Assembly: GCA_902597095.1 (NCBI GenBank)
Contig: CACJWK010000024.1
Location: 1-33,958 of the forward strand
Length of the DNA: 33,958 bases
Reading direction: 5' to 3'
From: an uncultured Pseudohongiella sp.
Lineage (GTDB): Bacteria > Pseudomonadota > Gammaproteobacteria > Pseudomonadales > Pseudohongiellaceae
The position numbers were made by a program, and so were the translations under genes. The notes beneath the pieces are model-generated. The model was not told the DNA's origin, ran no database searches, and was given only the letters and a program-made list of their open reading frames with translations. Below, one piece after another: positions 1-8,490 of this stretch (position 1 is its first letter; each line of letters starts with the position of its first letter).

Positions 1-1065
1 GGTGCCGTGTTGCTGGGTAAACTCAATCTGACCGAAGGCGCTCTGTCTGCCTACAATCCTGAATTTCCGATTCCGAAAAACCCCTGGGGAAAAGAGCTGT
101 GGGCAGGGGTGTCTTCTTCCGGCTCTGGTGTGGCTGTAGCGGCAGGTCTGTGTTTCGCGGCTATTGGAACCGATACCGGCGGCTCCATACGCTATCCAGC
201 CATGGCCAACGGTGTAACTGGGCTTAAACCGACCTACGGCAGGGTGAGCCGTCATGGTGTGCTCGCACTGGCGGAGTCTCTTGATCACGTCGGCCCAATG
301 GCTCGGTCCGTGGCTGATGCGGTCGCCCTGTATAACGGGATAGCCGGTTATGATGAAAATGATCAAACTTCGCTGAATCTTGAAGATGCGCAGATTGCCC
401 AGCCTGCTGCAACGAATCTGACCGGTCTGCGATTGGGGGTGGATGCCGACTGGTTCAGCCATGGAACTGATCCGGGTTTACTGGCCTCACTCGAACAGGC
501 GATTGATGTGTTCACAGCGCTTGGCATGGAATGTGTTCCGGTAGAGATGCCCCGTGAAGGGCCGATGGATTGCCGCAACCTCTGGTTACCGTTGACGGGG
601 TATGAAGCCTATCGCGCCCATCGCGAAACCTTTCCTGCCAGAGAAGCTGACTATGGCGGGTATCTGGCCAGTGTTCTGCGCATGGGAATGCAGATGACGG
701 CAGAAGAATACTCCGCAGCTGCCGAGCAGCGGTCCGAATTCAGTGCACGGTTTGAAGTGGCGCTTAGCGAAGTTGATGCCGTTGTCTGTCCTTCCGGAGG
801 CATGGTGTTTGCAGTCAATGCCCACGCCCAGCAAGGCGATGCAGAGGCCATGAAGGAGGTGGTAAAACATTTTCAGGGGCAGTTCACGATACCGGCTGAT
901 CTTGCCGGCACGCCGACGCTGTCGCTGCCCTGCGGATTCAATGATCAACAACAGCCTTATGTGATGCAGTTGATGGGAAGCAAATTCGCCGAAGCCACAC
1001 TTTGCCAAATCGGCCACGCCTACCAGTCGGAAACCGACTGGCATCACCGCCATCCTGATTATTGA
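1..1065 (+). CDS. Amidase, amidase-signature family (5' truncated)
   Basis: The reading frame is open from the first base, so the gene starts outside the window; the first in-window start-like codon is not the true start. It holds the amidase-signature core: a Ser/Gly-rich SSSGSG stretch carrying the cis-Ser, then GTDTGGSIR, whose Ser (codon 184-186) is the expected acyl nucleophile, then GVTGLKPTYGRVS. The catalytic Lys of the Ser-cisSer-Lys triad would lie upstream of the window. The family hydrolyses amides (GatA, fatty-acid amide hydrolase and indoleacetamide hydrolase relatives). There is no gatB or gatC next to it, so a free-standing amidase is more likely than GatA, but the substrate cannot be told. 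The C-terminal half is complete and ends in TGA. About 350 residues are visible of a family usually 450-500 long. Confidence 0.9.
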   Translation, partial: GAVLLGKLNLTEGALSAYNPEFPIPKNPWGKELWAGVSSSGSGVAVAAGLCFAAIGTDTGGSIRYPAMANGVTGLKPTYGRVSRHGVLALAESLDHVGPMARSVADAVALYNGIAGYDENDQTSLNLEDAQIAQPAATNLTGLRLGVDADWFSHGTDPGLLASLEQAIDVFTALGMECVPVEMPREGPMDCRNLWLPLTGYEAYRAHRETFPAREADYGGYLASVLRMGMQMTAEEYSAAAEQRSEFSARFEVALSEVDAVVCPSGGMVFAVNAHAQQGDAEAMKEVVKHFQGQFTIPADLAGTPTLSLPCGFNDQQQPYVMQLMGSKFAEATLCQIGHAYQSETDWHHRHPDY

Positions 1066-1488
1066 CACTGGGCTGATGGGAGCGAATCTGCGGCTTGAAT
1101 GATGTCGCCTTCCTTGACGTGTTTGGCGATCCAGTCTCCGACAATGAGGCCGCTGCAGGAAGGGCCGTTCAGCGTTGTATTGACGACGCTGTCTTAAGCG
1201 AAGCCATTGCCATTATAAATTTCACCTCCGGTTACCAGTGTCCCAGAGCCGGATGCGATGATGCGATGTAGTAAGTCTCGGTCTGATGGATGTGCATGAT
1301 TCCCCTCGCGCTGCTGTTGCGGCTTCTGTCCTGAGTTCCGCACGGTCGCTCCGGGTTGTCATTGTCCTGTCCGCTGCCGCGGGCTACTGCGCCGCGATGA
1401 ACAATACCAACTGACAGCTTCAGTTTGCCAATATCGCAACTAACAATCTGCCGGTCGACAAAACGCCTTACCGGATTGACCGACGGTA
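1066..1488. other. Gap between amidase and PQQ dehydrogenase; possible gene remnant on minus strand
   Basis: No intact gene is seen here. On the minus strand, from about 1262 down to 1071, a frame reads like protein (fragments SGTLVTGGEIYNGNGFA and GLIVGDWIAKHVKEGD) with one in-frame TAA near 1195-1197. Just upstream, near 1260-1280, the sequence repeats CATCGCATC, and the readable frame appears to shift. This could be the decayed 3' end of a gene, but I do not recognise the family. No terminator or promoter stands out. Confidence 0.3.
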
Positions 1489-3207
1489 CTAATCCGGCAG
1501 CGCAAATACCCAGATGACCCCGCCCTGTGGGACGAAGGTTCGGGTGCCCCGCACCATATCCAGGCGAGCGGTCATACCTGCTGCGTCGACGCCCCATCCG
1601 GCCTGTACGGCGACATATTGTTTGCCGTCAACTGAAAAGGTCGAAGGCACGCCGATAATCCCGGAGTTGGTTTTGAATTCCCACAGCAACTCCCCGGTGG
1701 AGGCATTATGCGCCCGAAACAGCCGGTCACTGGTGCCGCCACTGAAAATGAGATTGCCGCTGGTTGTCAGAATACCGCCCCAGTTGTGGGAATCAAACTC
1801 ACGGGTCCAGACCTCTTCACCGGTGTTCATGTCCCAGGCCTGAATTTCGCCGATGTGATCGGCTCCCTCTAGCACAGTCATTTGGGTGCGGGCGCCCATG
1901 TAAGCGCTTCCCGGCATGTAGGTTACCTCCCGGCCCTCGATCACACCGCAGTGGTGGTCGTTGGCCGGTATGTAAAGCAGGCCGGTATCCGGATTGTAGG
2001 CGGCCGGAGGCCAGTCTTTGCCGCCCCACAGTGAGGGACAGAAAGAAGTGGTGCTGCCGGTGGTTGGTTTGTGTTCCGGATCATAAGTCGGACGTCCGGT
2101 TTCAGGGTCGATGCTGGTAAAGGCGTTCTGGTACACATAGGGCTCTGCATCAACGAAGCTGATGTCGTCGGCTGATCTTTCGAGGGTCCACAGGTAGCCG
2201 TTGCGGCCCGGGTGCACCAGCGCGTCAATCAGCCGGCCCTGGCGCTCTACCGGCATCAGGATAGGCGTAGAGACCTCATCCCAATCCCATGAGCCGTTCC
2301 AGTGGTACTGATGGTGCGCCCGGATTTCTCCTGTCTTGATATCCAGCGCCAGCACCGAGTTGGTGTAGAGATTGTCTCCCGGTCTCTGATCTCCGATCCA
2401 CGGTCCGGGGTTGCCGGTGCCGAAATAGGCGAGACCGAGCTCGGCATCATAGTGGCCCGGCACCCAAACTGCTGCCCCGCCGGTGCGCCAGGATTCGCCC
2501 GGCCAGGTTTCATTTCCCGGCTCGCCCGGAGCAGGAACTGTATAGGTTCGCCAGACTTCGTCGCCGGTTTCCGCATCCAGTGCCACAATGAATCCCCGGA
2601 TGCCCAACTCCCCACCGGAAGTGCCGACCAGAATCTTACCGTCAATGGCTAATGGCGCAATGGTGATGTAGTAGCCGAAATTATTATCCTGAACAGTGCT
2701 GTCCCATACCTTGCGGCCGGTTGTCGCATCAAGAGCCACGACACGGGCATCCAGCGTCGCGGTGTAGACCTTATCACCATACAGGGCAACACCGCGATTG
2801 GTGCGATGGAATGCGATGTAGGTTTCCGGCAGGTCGTGCTGGTAGCGCCACAGTAAATCGCCACTGGCGGCATCAATCGCATAGACGAGGTTCCCCGGTG
2901 TGGTGACAAACATCACGCCATTGTTCACTATGGGAGGTGCTTCATGTCCGCCGAGTACTCCGGTTGAAAAACTCCAAACCGGCTCTAGTTGCTGGACATT
3001 ACTGTCATCGATTTCGTCCAGTCTGCTGAAACCCCAGCCATCAAGCGTGCCGCGGTAGGACAGCCAGTTGCGTGCCTCCGGATTCAACAGGCGCTCGTCA
3101 CTGACTACTGTATAGTCGGGTATCACCGGCTGCGCGGTGCTGAAAAATGGCGTCAGCCCGGTTATCAGAAACAGCACCAGCGCGATTGGGGGGAAGCGGG
3201 TTTGCAT
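1489..3207 (-). CDS. PQQ-dependent alcohol dehydrogenase, periplasmic, possibly lanthanide-type
   Basis: This 572-residue protein has a signal peptide (about residues 1-25) and repeated tryptophan-docking motifs of the eight-bladed PQQ propeller, such as ALDAETGDEVW and AWDMNTGEEVW. Metal and catalytic residues line up with methanol/ethanol dehydrogenases: Glu200 (GGELGIRG), Asn266 (GTGNPGPW), Asp308 as catalytic base and Asp310 two residues later (WDWD). That second Asp is the mark of lanthanide-dependent XoxF/PedH enzymes. The vicinal Cys-Cys pair normally found before xNRG is absent; the site reads AFHRTNRG. No CxxCH haem motif occurs, so it is not a quinohaemoprotein and needs an external cytochrome c. 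A GGAGGG ribosome site lies about 8 bases before the ATG. The gene diverges from the FG-GAP gene. Substrate unknown. Confidence 0.9.
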   Translation of the reverse strand: MQTRFPPIALVLFLITGLTPFFSTAQPVIPDYTVVSDERLLNPEARNWLSYRGTLDGWGFSRLDEIDDSNVQQLEPVWSFSTGVLGGHEAPPIVNNGVMFVTTPGNLVYAIDAASGDLLWRYQHDLPETYIAFHRTNRGVALYGDKVYTATLDARVVALDATTGRKVWDSTVQDNNFGYYITIAPLAIDGKILVGTSGGELGIRGFIVALDAETGDEVWRTYTVPAPGEPGNETWPGESWRTGGAAVWVPGHYDAELGLAYFGTGNPGPWIGDQRPGDNLYTNSVLALDIKTGEIRAHHQYHWNGSWDWDEVSTPILMPVERQGRLIDALVHPGRNGYLWTLERSADDISFVDAEPYVYQNAFTSIDPETGRPTYDPEHKPTTGSTTSFCPSLWGGKDWPPAAYNPDTGLLYIPANDHHCGVIEGREVTYMPGSAYMGARTQMTVLEGADHIGEIQAWDMNTGEEVWTREFDSHNWGGILTTSGNLIFSGGTSDRLFRAHNASTGELLWEFKTNSGIIGVPSTFSVDGKQYVAVQAGWGVDAAGMTARLDMVRGTRTFVPQGGVIWVFALPD

Positions 3208-3532
3208 GTGGAACCCTCCGGGTAAGTGTTTGAATTGTTTAGGTCAAAGGTATGTCTTCGATTGGCCTTTGTCCAGTGTCGCCCCGGCGGGCTCATGTAG
3301 TAAGCGCGGCACTGTCCGCAATGCCTTTCGTGAGAAGGGTCGATGGGCCAGTTCAGGCAGTGCCCCATGAACCACAGACAGTGGATTGCCCTCTGCTACT
3401 GTCAGGCAAGTTACCGGTTAGTCCCTGATCATTCAGAAAAGGGGTGTGGTGAGTCGGATAAATCTCAAGAACAAGCTTACAGATGAACTTGTCTCTCACT
3501 CCTTGCTACACTGTGAGAAAAAGGAGTCAGCC
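3208..3532. other. Divergent intergenic region, PQQ dehydrogenase / FG-GAP gene
   Basis: This gap must hold promoters for both flanking genes, but no sigma-70 pair good enough to name was found. It includes an alternative GTG start at 3446 for the FG-GAP gene (after AAAGGGG), which would add 29 residues in front of a good signal peptide and is therefore less likely. No other gene is seen. Confidence 0.4.
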
Positions 3533-4984
3533 ATGAACATTCAACACTATTTTATGGCCGCATCACTCAGCACCCTGTGTCTTATCAGCATTGGTGTCCG
3601 GACAGCCCATGCCCAGACGCCTGTCGGCGACACTCTGACCCAAGCCCAATCTGCAAACGGCGAGTACATCAGCTGGCGGGAACATCTCATCGACGACCCT
3701 GTGACAGCGGGCGTCAATTTCAGCGGCAGCGATGGTTTCGTTATGGGCGACATCGATAAAGATGGCATCGAAGACATCGTTTCCGTGCACGAATCGGATG
3801 CGGAGTACGATTCTGCGTCCTTCATTGAAGATTTTGTGCCTCCCGTTGCAGGTCACGTCCGTATTCATTTTGGATCAAATGATCCAGATCGTTGGGTCAA
3901 TGTCACCGTTGCTGAGGCCGAGGACGTGCCGGCACCCGAAGACGCGGTAGTGGTCGATATGAACGGTGACGGCTGGCTAGATATCGTCGCTGCCGCAGAA
4001 CGTTCCCATCTGATCTATTTGCAAAATCCAGGCAGCGATGCGCGCAGCGCACAGTGGCCGCGGTTGATTCTGCCGCTCACCAGAGACAAGGGCTCCTACA
4101 TCCGGGTGTTCGCGGCCGATTTCGATGATGACGGGGTGCCGGAACTCACCGCCCCCAATAAAGGCGCCCAGACTCCTGGGCCTGAGGACTATGCGCGATC
4201 AACTCCGGTTGAGCTTCACACGCTCCATGGCGATCCGCTGCAGGGCGACAGTTGGCAAGTACAGGTTCTCGGGAACTACAGTATTCCTCATAACGCCGAA
4301 CCCGTTGATATCGACAGCGATGGTGATGCGGATATTGTGGTGGGTACCCGTGGTGAATCGCGCCTTATCATCTTTGACAATCCCGGCGACGGCACTCTGA
4401 ATTTTACTGAGCGGGCCGTCGGCATTTACGGTGCCAGCATGGCCGGTTTCAATCTCGAATACACGGACCTCAATGGTGATGGCCGGCTGGATATCATCGG
4501 CGCTGCGCCGCGGGGCATGGTGTGGATCGAGCAACCCGAGCGCAAGGGGGACGCCTGGAATGCGCACTTGATAGGCAGCTTGGCGCCGGACAGCCATACA
4601 GGCTACGCACTTGCGGACATTGATGAGGATGGTGACATCGACCTGATCGCCGGCAGCTACAGTCGCGGTGATCGTACCGGGGACGATTCCTCTGTAGGAG
4701 TAAATGGCGCATTAGGACGCATTGGCTGGTTTGAGAATCCAGGTGTAAGTGGGGTGTACGAAGAATGGCAGCGCCACGACATTTCCAGACGCAAGCGGGG
4801 CATGTTCGATAAGTTCATGGCACGGGACCTGGACGGGGACGGCGATATGGATTTCATTGGCACCCGGGGCAACAGCTACCCCTATGACGGTGTGTTCTGG
4901 TTAGAGCAGGTTCGCTCAGCCAGCCCGCGCGCTGCGTTTGAGCGGGCCCGCGAGCAGGAGAGCGATGAGATGCCGCTGCCTTAG
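3533..4984 (+). CDS. Secreted FG-GAP/VCBS repeat beta-propeller protein
   Basis: The chosen ATG follows an AAGGAG ribosome site by six bases and begins a clear signal peptide ending AHA, giving 483 residues. Seven calcium-binding repeats are visible, each with a DxDxDG-type loop: DIDKDGIEDIV, DMNGDGWLDIV, DFDDDGVPEL, DIDSDGDADIV, DLNGDGRLDII, DIDEDGDIDLI and DLDGDGDMDFI. This is the pattern of an integrin-alpha-like seven-bladed propeller. Such proteins are exported and calcium-stabilised, and serve in binding, adhesion or carbohydrate/protein recognition. No catalytic domain is fused. A longer in-frame start (GTG at 3446) exists but lacks a signal-peptide context. It diverges from the PQQ dehydrogenase and is convergent with the SulP gene. 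The partner or ligand cannot be inferred. Confidence 0.85.
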   Translation: MNIQHYFMAASLSTLCLISIGVRTAHAQTPVGDTLTQAQSANGEYISWREHLIDDPVTAGVNFSGSDGFVMGDIDKDGIEDIVSVHESDAEYDSASFIEDFVPPVAGHVRIHFGSNDPDRWVNVTVAEAEDVPAPEDAVVVDMNGDGWLDIVAAAERSHLIYLQNPGSDARSAQWPRLILPLTRDKGSYIRVFAADFDDDGVPELTAPNKGAQTPGPEDYARSTPVELHTLHGDPLQGDSWQVQVLGNYSIPHNAEPVDIDSDGDADIVVGTRGESRLIIFDNPGDGTLNFTERAVGIYGASMAGFNLEYTDLNGDGRLDIIGAAPRGMVWIEQPERKGDAWNAHLIGSLAPDSHTGYALADIDEDGDIDLIAGSYSRGDRTGDDSSVGVNGALGRIGWFENPGVSGVYEEWQRHDISRRKRGMFDKFMARDLDGDGDMDFIGTRGNSYPYDGVFWLEQVRSASPRAAFERAREQESDEMPLP

Positions 4985-5083
4985 GCCGCCAACCAACTCG
5001 CGTGTTGGCCTGGGTCCTAGACACTCAGTCTAACTTCGTTGACCACCTGTTGCGGGTTCAGCTCCGTTTCGAGAGCGCAGTGC

Positions 5084-6826
5084 CTAGGGCTCGTCGGACA
5101 AGGCACTGTAGTGAAAGCGTTCACACAAGTCCTTGAAGGCCTGATGTTGGGAAAGGTAAAGATTGCCAGACAGCCGATCCATGAAGGCAGCTCGGTGTAG
5201 TCGATCCAGAACTGGCCCTTTGACCTCGGAAAGGTGGAGCGCCAATCCTTGCTCTTCGAACCGTCTGTTCAGCTCTTCCAGCACTTCCAAGGCGCTGAAA
5301 TCGATTTCGTTCACTGCGCTGCACATTAAGATGACGTGCCTGATAGCGGGTTGGCTACTGAGTTTCATAAAAACTTCGTCTTCAAGAGAGCTTGCGTTCG
5401 CAAAAAATAGACTTTCGTCAACCCGCAGAGTCAGGACTTCCGGGACGGTTCTGACATCATATCGGGCCACATTGCGAAAGTGTTCCGTTCCCTCGACCAG
5501 ACCGACCTCGGCGATATGCGGCCTCGACGTACGATAAAGGTGTAGTGCCAGAGAGGTTGCCACGCCACAGCTCACACCTGTTTCCACCCCAATCCCAAGG
5601 GTTGCACCAATAGTTATCAGAAGCGCGAGGCTGTCACTTTTCGAATAGCGCCAGGTTTTCCTAATAATGGATAAATCTACCAGTGACAAAACAGCAACAA
5701 TGATCGTCGCGGCAAGTGTGGCTTGCGGCAAAAAATACAGAGCCGGTGTCAGGAGCAGGGACGCCAGCGCGATAAGAATAGCGGTGTAGATGCTGGCGCC
5801 CTGAGTGACGGCGCCGGCATCAAAGTTCACAACGGACCTGGAGAAACCCCCTGTTACCGGCAGCGCGCCTGAGAACGCCGAGGATAGGTTTGCCGCCCCA
5901 AGACCAACTAATTCCCTGTTGCTGTCCACTCTTTCCTGCCTGTGTGCGCCTAGGGTTCTGCCGACAGAGATTGACTCGACGTATCCGATAATGGAAATCA
6001 GTGCTGCCGGGGCGAGCAGCATTTCAACCAGCTCGGGGGAAAAAACAGGCACTGCGAACATGGGCAGACCTGTCGGAATTTCTCCGACGATCGCGACCCC
6101 ACGTCCAGCGAGTTCAAATCTGATAGTTAGTAGAATTGTGGAAATTACGCCTACAATGGGTGCTAATTTAGAGGCCAGCTCGGCGGTTTGCGCAGACAGA
6201 CCCGCTTTCTGCAGCACACCGACACCCCAGGATCTCACGGCAAACAGAAAGCTCAGCGTCACAAGGCCGATTAGCAAGGTATAGAAATTGGCATCATTCG
6301 ACTGAACGCCGATGGCGAGGACCAACTCGAAAAGGTTATCGCCCTCGGCTTCTATTCCGAGCACGTGACGAACCTGGCTGAGTGCAATGATCAAGGCTGA
6401 CGCTGTGATAAACGCCGAGACCACCGTGTGAGATAGGAAATTGGCGAGGAAACCCAGCCGCAGCAGGCCAAACCCTAACAGCATGATGCCGGACAGGGCA
6501 GCCAGTGTTATGGCGCCGGTCAGATAGTCGGCTGTGCCCTGTTGGGCAACCTCCGCCAGCGCAGCGCCGGTCATTAAGGAGGTGATCGCAACCGGGCCCA
6601 CAGACAGAGTGCTGCTGGTGCCGAGCAAGGCGTAGGCAATCAGCGGAGCAATACTGGCGTACAGACCGACTTCCGGCGGTAGCCCTGCCAGCATGGCGTA
6701 GGCAAGTGACTGAGGTATCAACATGATGGCCACGATCATTGCGGCAATCAGGTCGTTCAGGCAGCGTTGCTTGCTGTAATGCTTCACCCACCCGGCAACA
6801 GGGAATGATGCCGCGTGCCTTGCCAT
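5084..6826 (-). CDS. SulP-family anion transporter with C-terminal STAS domain
   Basis: This 580-residue inner-membrane protein begins with a short cytoplasmic segment, then the SulP core (about residues 20-430) including the family stretch around LIPQSLAYAMLAGLPPEVGLY and SVGPVAITSLMTG. A STAS domain follows (about 450-575) with NEIDFSALEVLEEL, the site of the usual regulatory Ser/Thr. SulP proteins move sulfate, bicarbonate or dicarboxylates, mostly with Na+ or H+; the substrate cannot be assigned. The ATG lies three bases after the stop of the upstream rhodanese-like gene, so the two are probably cotranscribed. The length is typical and all parts look intact. The pairing with a sulfur-transfer-like protein mildly favours a sulfur anion, but BicA-like bicarbonate uptake is also possible. 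Confidence 0.92.
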   Translation of the reverse strand: MARHAASFPVAGWVKHYSKQRCLNDLIAAMIVAIMLIPQSLAYAMLAGLPPEVGLYASIAPLIAYALLGTSSTLSVGPVAITSLMTGAALAEVAQQGTADYLTGAITLAALSGIMLLGFGLLRLGFLANFLSHTVVSAFITASALIIALSQVRHVLGIEAEGDNLFELVLAIGVQSNDANFYTLLIGLVTLSFLFAVRSWGVGVLQKAGLSAQTAELASKLAPIVGVISTILLTIRFELAGRGVAIVGEIPTGLPMFAVPVFSPELVEMLLAPAALISIIGYVESISVGRTLGAHRQERVDSNRELVGLGAANLSSAFSGALPVTGGFSRSVVNFDAGAVTQGASIYTAILIALASLLLTPALYFLPQATLAATIIVAVLSLVDLSIIRKTWRYSKSDSLALLITIGATLGIGVETGVSCGVATSLALHLYRTSRPHIAEVGLVEGTEHFRNVARYDVRTVPEVLTLRVDESLFFANASSLEDEVFMKLSSQPAIRHVILMCSAVNEIDFSALEVLEELNRRFEEQGLALHLSEVKGPVLDRLHRAAFMDRLSGNLYLSQHQAFKDLCERFHYSALSDEP

Positions 6827-6829
6827 AAA

Positions 6830-7300
6830 TTATTCTGCCTCTTCTGAAATCGGTTGGCCCGAGGCGCTGCCATTCATATTGGCACTCCCAGCATAGTAAG
6901 GCCTGATTAGTTGCGCGACGTCGAAACCGAACTCTTTCGACAGCGCTGTGATTTCCCTTTCGGGTCTGCCTGTGCTGGCATGAAACGCCGCATAAAGGCA
7001 GAAAGATCGATTGCCTGTTCGACAATAGGCATGTGTTTTTTTGCCAGTATTGAGCAAGCGCGAAAATGACTCAATGTGTTTATGATTCATCTCACCGGTT
7101 TTAAAAGCAATCGAGACCGCTTCCATACCGAGTGCTTCTGCTGCCTGTTGAATTGCACTAAATGAAGGCTGGTCGGCGGATTCGTCATCCGGTCGATTGC
7201 AGATCACCAACTCAACACCTTCATCAGCCAGTCCCTTAAGATCTGGTTCATTTAATTGAGCTGATAGGGTCACTTCCGGTGACGCTTTCATTATTTCCAT
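6830..7300 (-). CDS. Rhodanese/phosphatase-like protein (DUF442, TIGR01244 type)
   Basis: This is a 156-residue cytoplasmic protein. Its hallmark is the loop HAYCRTGNRS with Cys93, which resembles the active-site loop of the DUF442 proteins (beta-lactamase-hydrolase-like, sulfur transferase or dual-specificity phosphatase fold). VELVICNRPDDE near residue 30 is also typical of the family. I chose the ATG at 7298-7300 because GGAGAG lies six bases before it; a GTG at 7349-7351 would add 17 residues of unconvincing sequence. Related domains occur with sulfide-oxidising or sulfur-handling proteins. The gene sits three bases upstream of the SulP transporter and is probably cotranscribed with it. 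The actual reaction (persulfide transfer or phosphatase) is not decided by sequence. Confidence 0.8.
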   Translation of the reverse strand: MEIMKASPEVTLSAQLNEPDLKGLADEGVELVICNRPDDESADQPSFSAIQQAAEALGMEAVSIAFKTGEMNHKHIESFSRLLNTGKKTHAYCRTGNRSFCLYAAFHASTGRPEREITALSKEFGFDVAQLIRPYYAGSANMNGSASGQPISEEAE

Positions 7301-7419
7301 GGCAGTCTCTCCACGATCTTCTTCAGCAACAAACTCATGCCGGCAATCCACTTTACCTGATCCTATTGGTTGTCGAAGTTGCCGTTCAGACTGAATGCTC
7401 CGTTTTTTGACGGGGACTC

Positions 7420-8490
7420 TTATTGCTCGAGATTCGGTACGGAGAACCGGGAGTCCGGGTCATTCCACTGTCGCAATGCGAAGACGTTTCCATCAATGTC
7501 ATGCGCATAAACCTGATGGTACTCGCCCATATTTACTGGTTCACTCACGAAATCTACGCCTAGGCTGCTCATTCGACGGACTTCCGCTGCAATATCCCCC
7601 ACCTCGATCGAATAGGAATATCCAAAGTCAGTGACGCCCTTTTTGCCAGTAGGTTCCGGAGTGATTGGATCGCGGTATTGCCAGAGCTCAATGGTCTTGG
7701 CGCGTGAGTCCATGCGAAACCAAGAGGCCAGCAAAGACAGATAGGGCTCACCCGCGACTTCGGCGAAGCGTGGATTGCCCTCGTAATCGCCTGTCCGATA
7801 GGGCATGAATGCCATGATGTTGGCATACCAGTTAGTCAGCCTTTCAATATCATGGGTGACCAGAGCAACCTGAGTCATCCACATACTGTACCCTTCATCG
7901 ATCCAGCGCAGCTTGGCTTCAACCTGTGCTAATGGCTCAGGATCCAGTTGTTCCATCTCGAACATATTGCCTTCAGGATCATATCCATATGCATAAGTGA
8001 CCCCATAACCACCAAGATCTATCGGCTCGTTGCTGTATGAGAGAATGGCCGCGCCAGCGTCGCCGAACTTTTCATACCCTGAGTCATTCGACGCGGATTG
8101 AAAACAAGTATGCGTCATACCTGGGCCATTCACCGGCATTTTCCTCATCGGCAGATCAGCATTGTGCTCAAATTCAATGAACTCGAACAGCATATTGGGC
8201 GCTTCTAGCACGGCAATTTCGTAGGCGACATCTTCCACACCAAAGAGTTGATCAGCAGCAGCACTGTTGCGAACCGATTGCCGGGAGACAAGTTCAAAGC
8301 CGGAAACGCTTTGATAAAAAGCCAGCGTCCTGTCCAGATCTTTGACCGAGAGACCAATGTGATTCACCCCCATTAGGGTGGAAGGGGAGTCATGAATGGT
8401 AGCATCAGGATCAATTTCTATTTCTGCCCAAGCATTCAGTGTGAGCAGTGCGCAAGCGAGCGCACTTGCCCCGGTTATTGTTATTTTCAT
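7420..8490 (-). CDS. Exported protein with two VOC (glyoxalase-like) domains
   Basis: A signal peptide (residues 1-22, ending AWA) is followed by two vicinal-oxygen-chelate domains in 356 residues. Domain 1 (about 40-182) has plausible metal ligands His44 (GVNHIGLSV), His127 (GMTHTCF) and Glu178 (EGNMFEME). Domain 2 (about 203-345) keeps the fold pattern, ending DIDGNVFALRQW, but the first His and last Glu are not at the usual places, so it may be structural. VOC proteins include extradiol dioxygenases, glyoxalase I and resistance proteins; export to the periplasm is less common. An AAGGGG ribosome site precedes the ATG. No operon partner is seen. The substrate is unknown. Confidence 0.8.
   Translation of the reverse strand: MKITITGASALACALLTLNAWAEIEIDPDATIHDSPSTLMGVNHIGLSVKDLDRTLAFYQSVSGFELVSRQSVRNSAAADQLFGVEDVAYEIAVLEAPNMLFEFIEFEHNADLPMRKMPVNGPGMTHTCFQSASNDSGYEKFGDAGAAILSYSNEPIDLGGYGVTYAYGYDPEGNMFEMEQLDPEPLAQVEAKLRWIDEGYSMWMTQVALVTHDIERLTNWYANIMAFMPYRTGDYEGNPRFAEVAGEPYLSLLASWFRMDSRAKTIELWQYRDPITPEPTGKKGVTDFGYSYSIEVGDIAAEVRRMSSLGVDFVSEPVNMGEYHQVYAHDIDGNVFALRQWNDPDSRFSVPNLEQ

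Noticed and set aside
586..1068. Minus-strand open frame inside the amidase gene
   Set aside because: It lies wholly over the C-terminal half of a clear amidase and has no recognisable motif.
4985..5083. GCCAAC/GTTGGC hairpin between convergent genes
   Set aside because: The stem is only six bases with a ten-base loop and no T-run on either strand, so it is too weak to call a terminator.
6336..7025. Minus-strand frame spanning the junction of the rhodanese-like and SulP genes
   Set aside because: It is an out-of-frame reading of both genes, rich in Arg and Cys with no domain.
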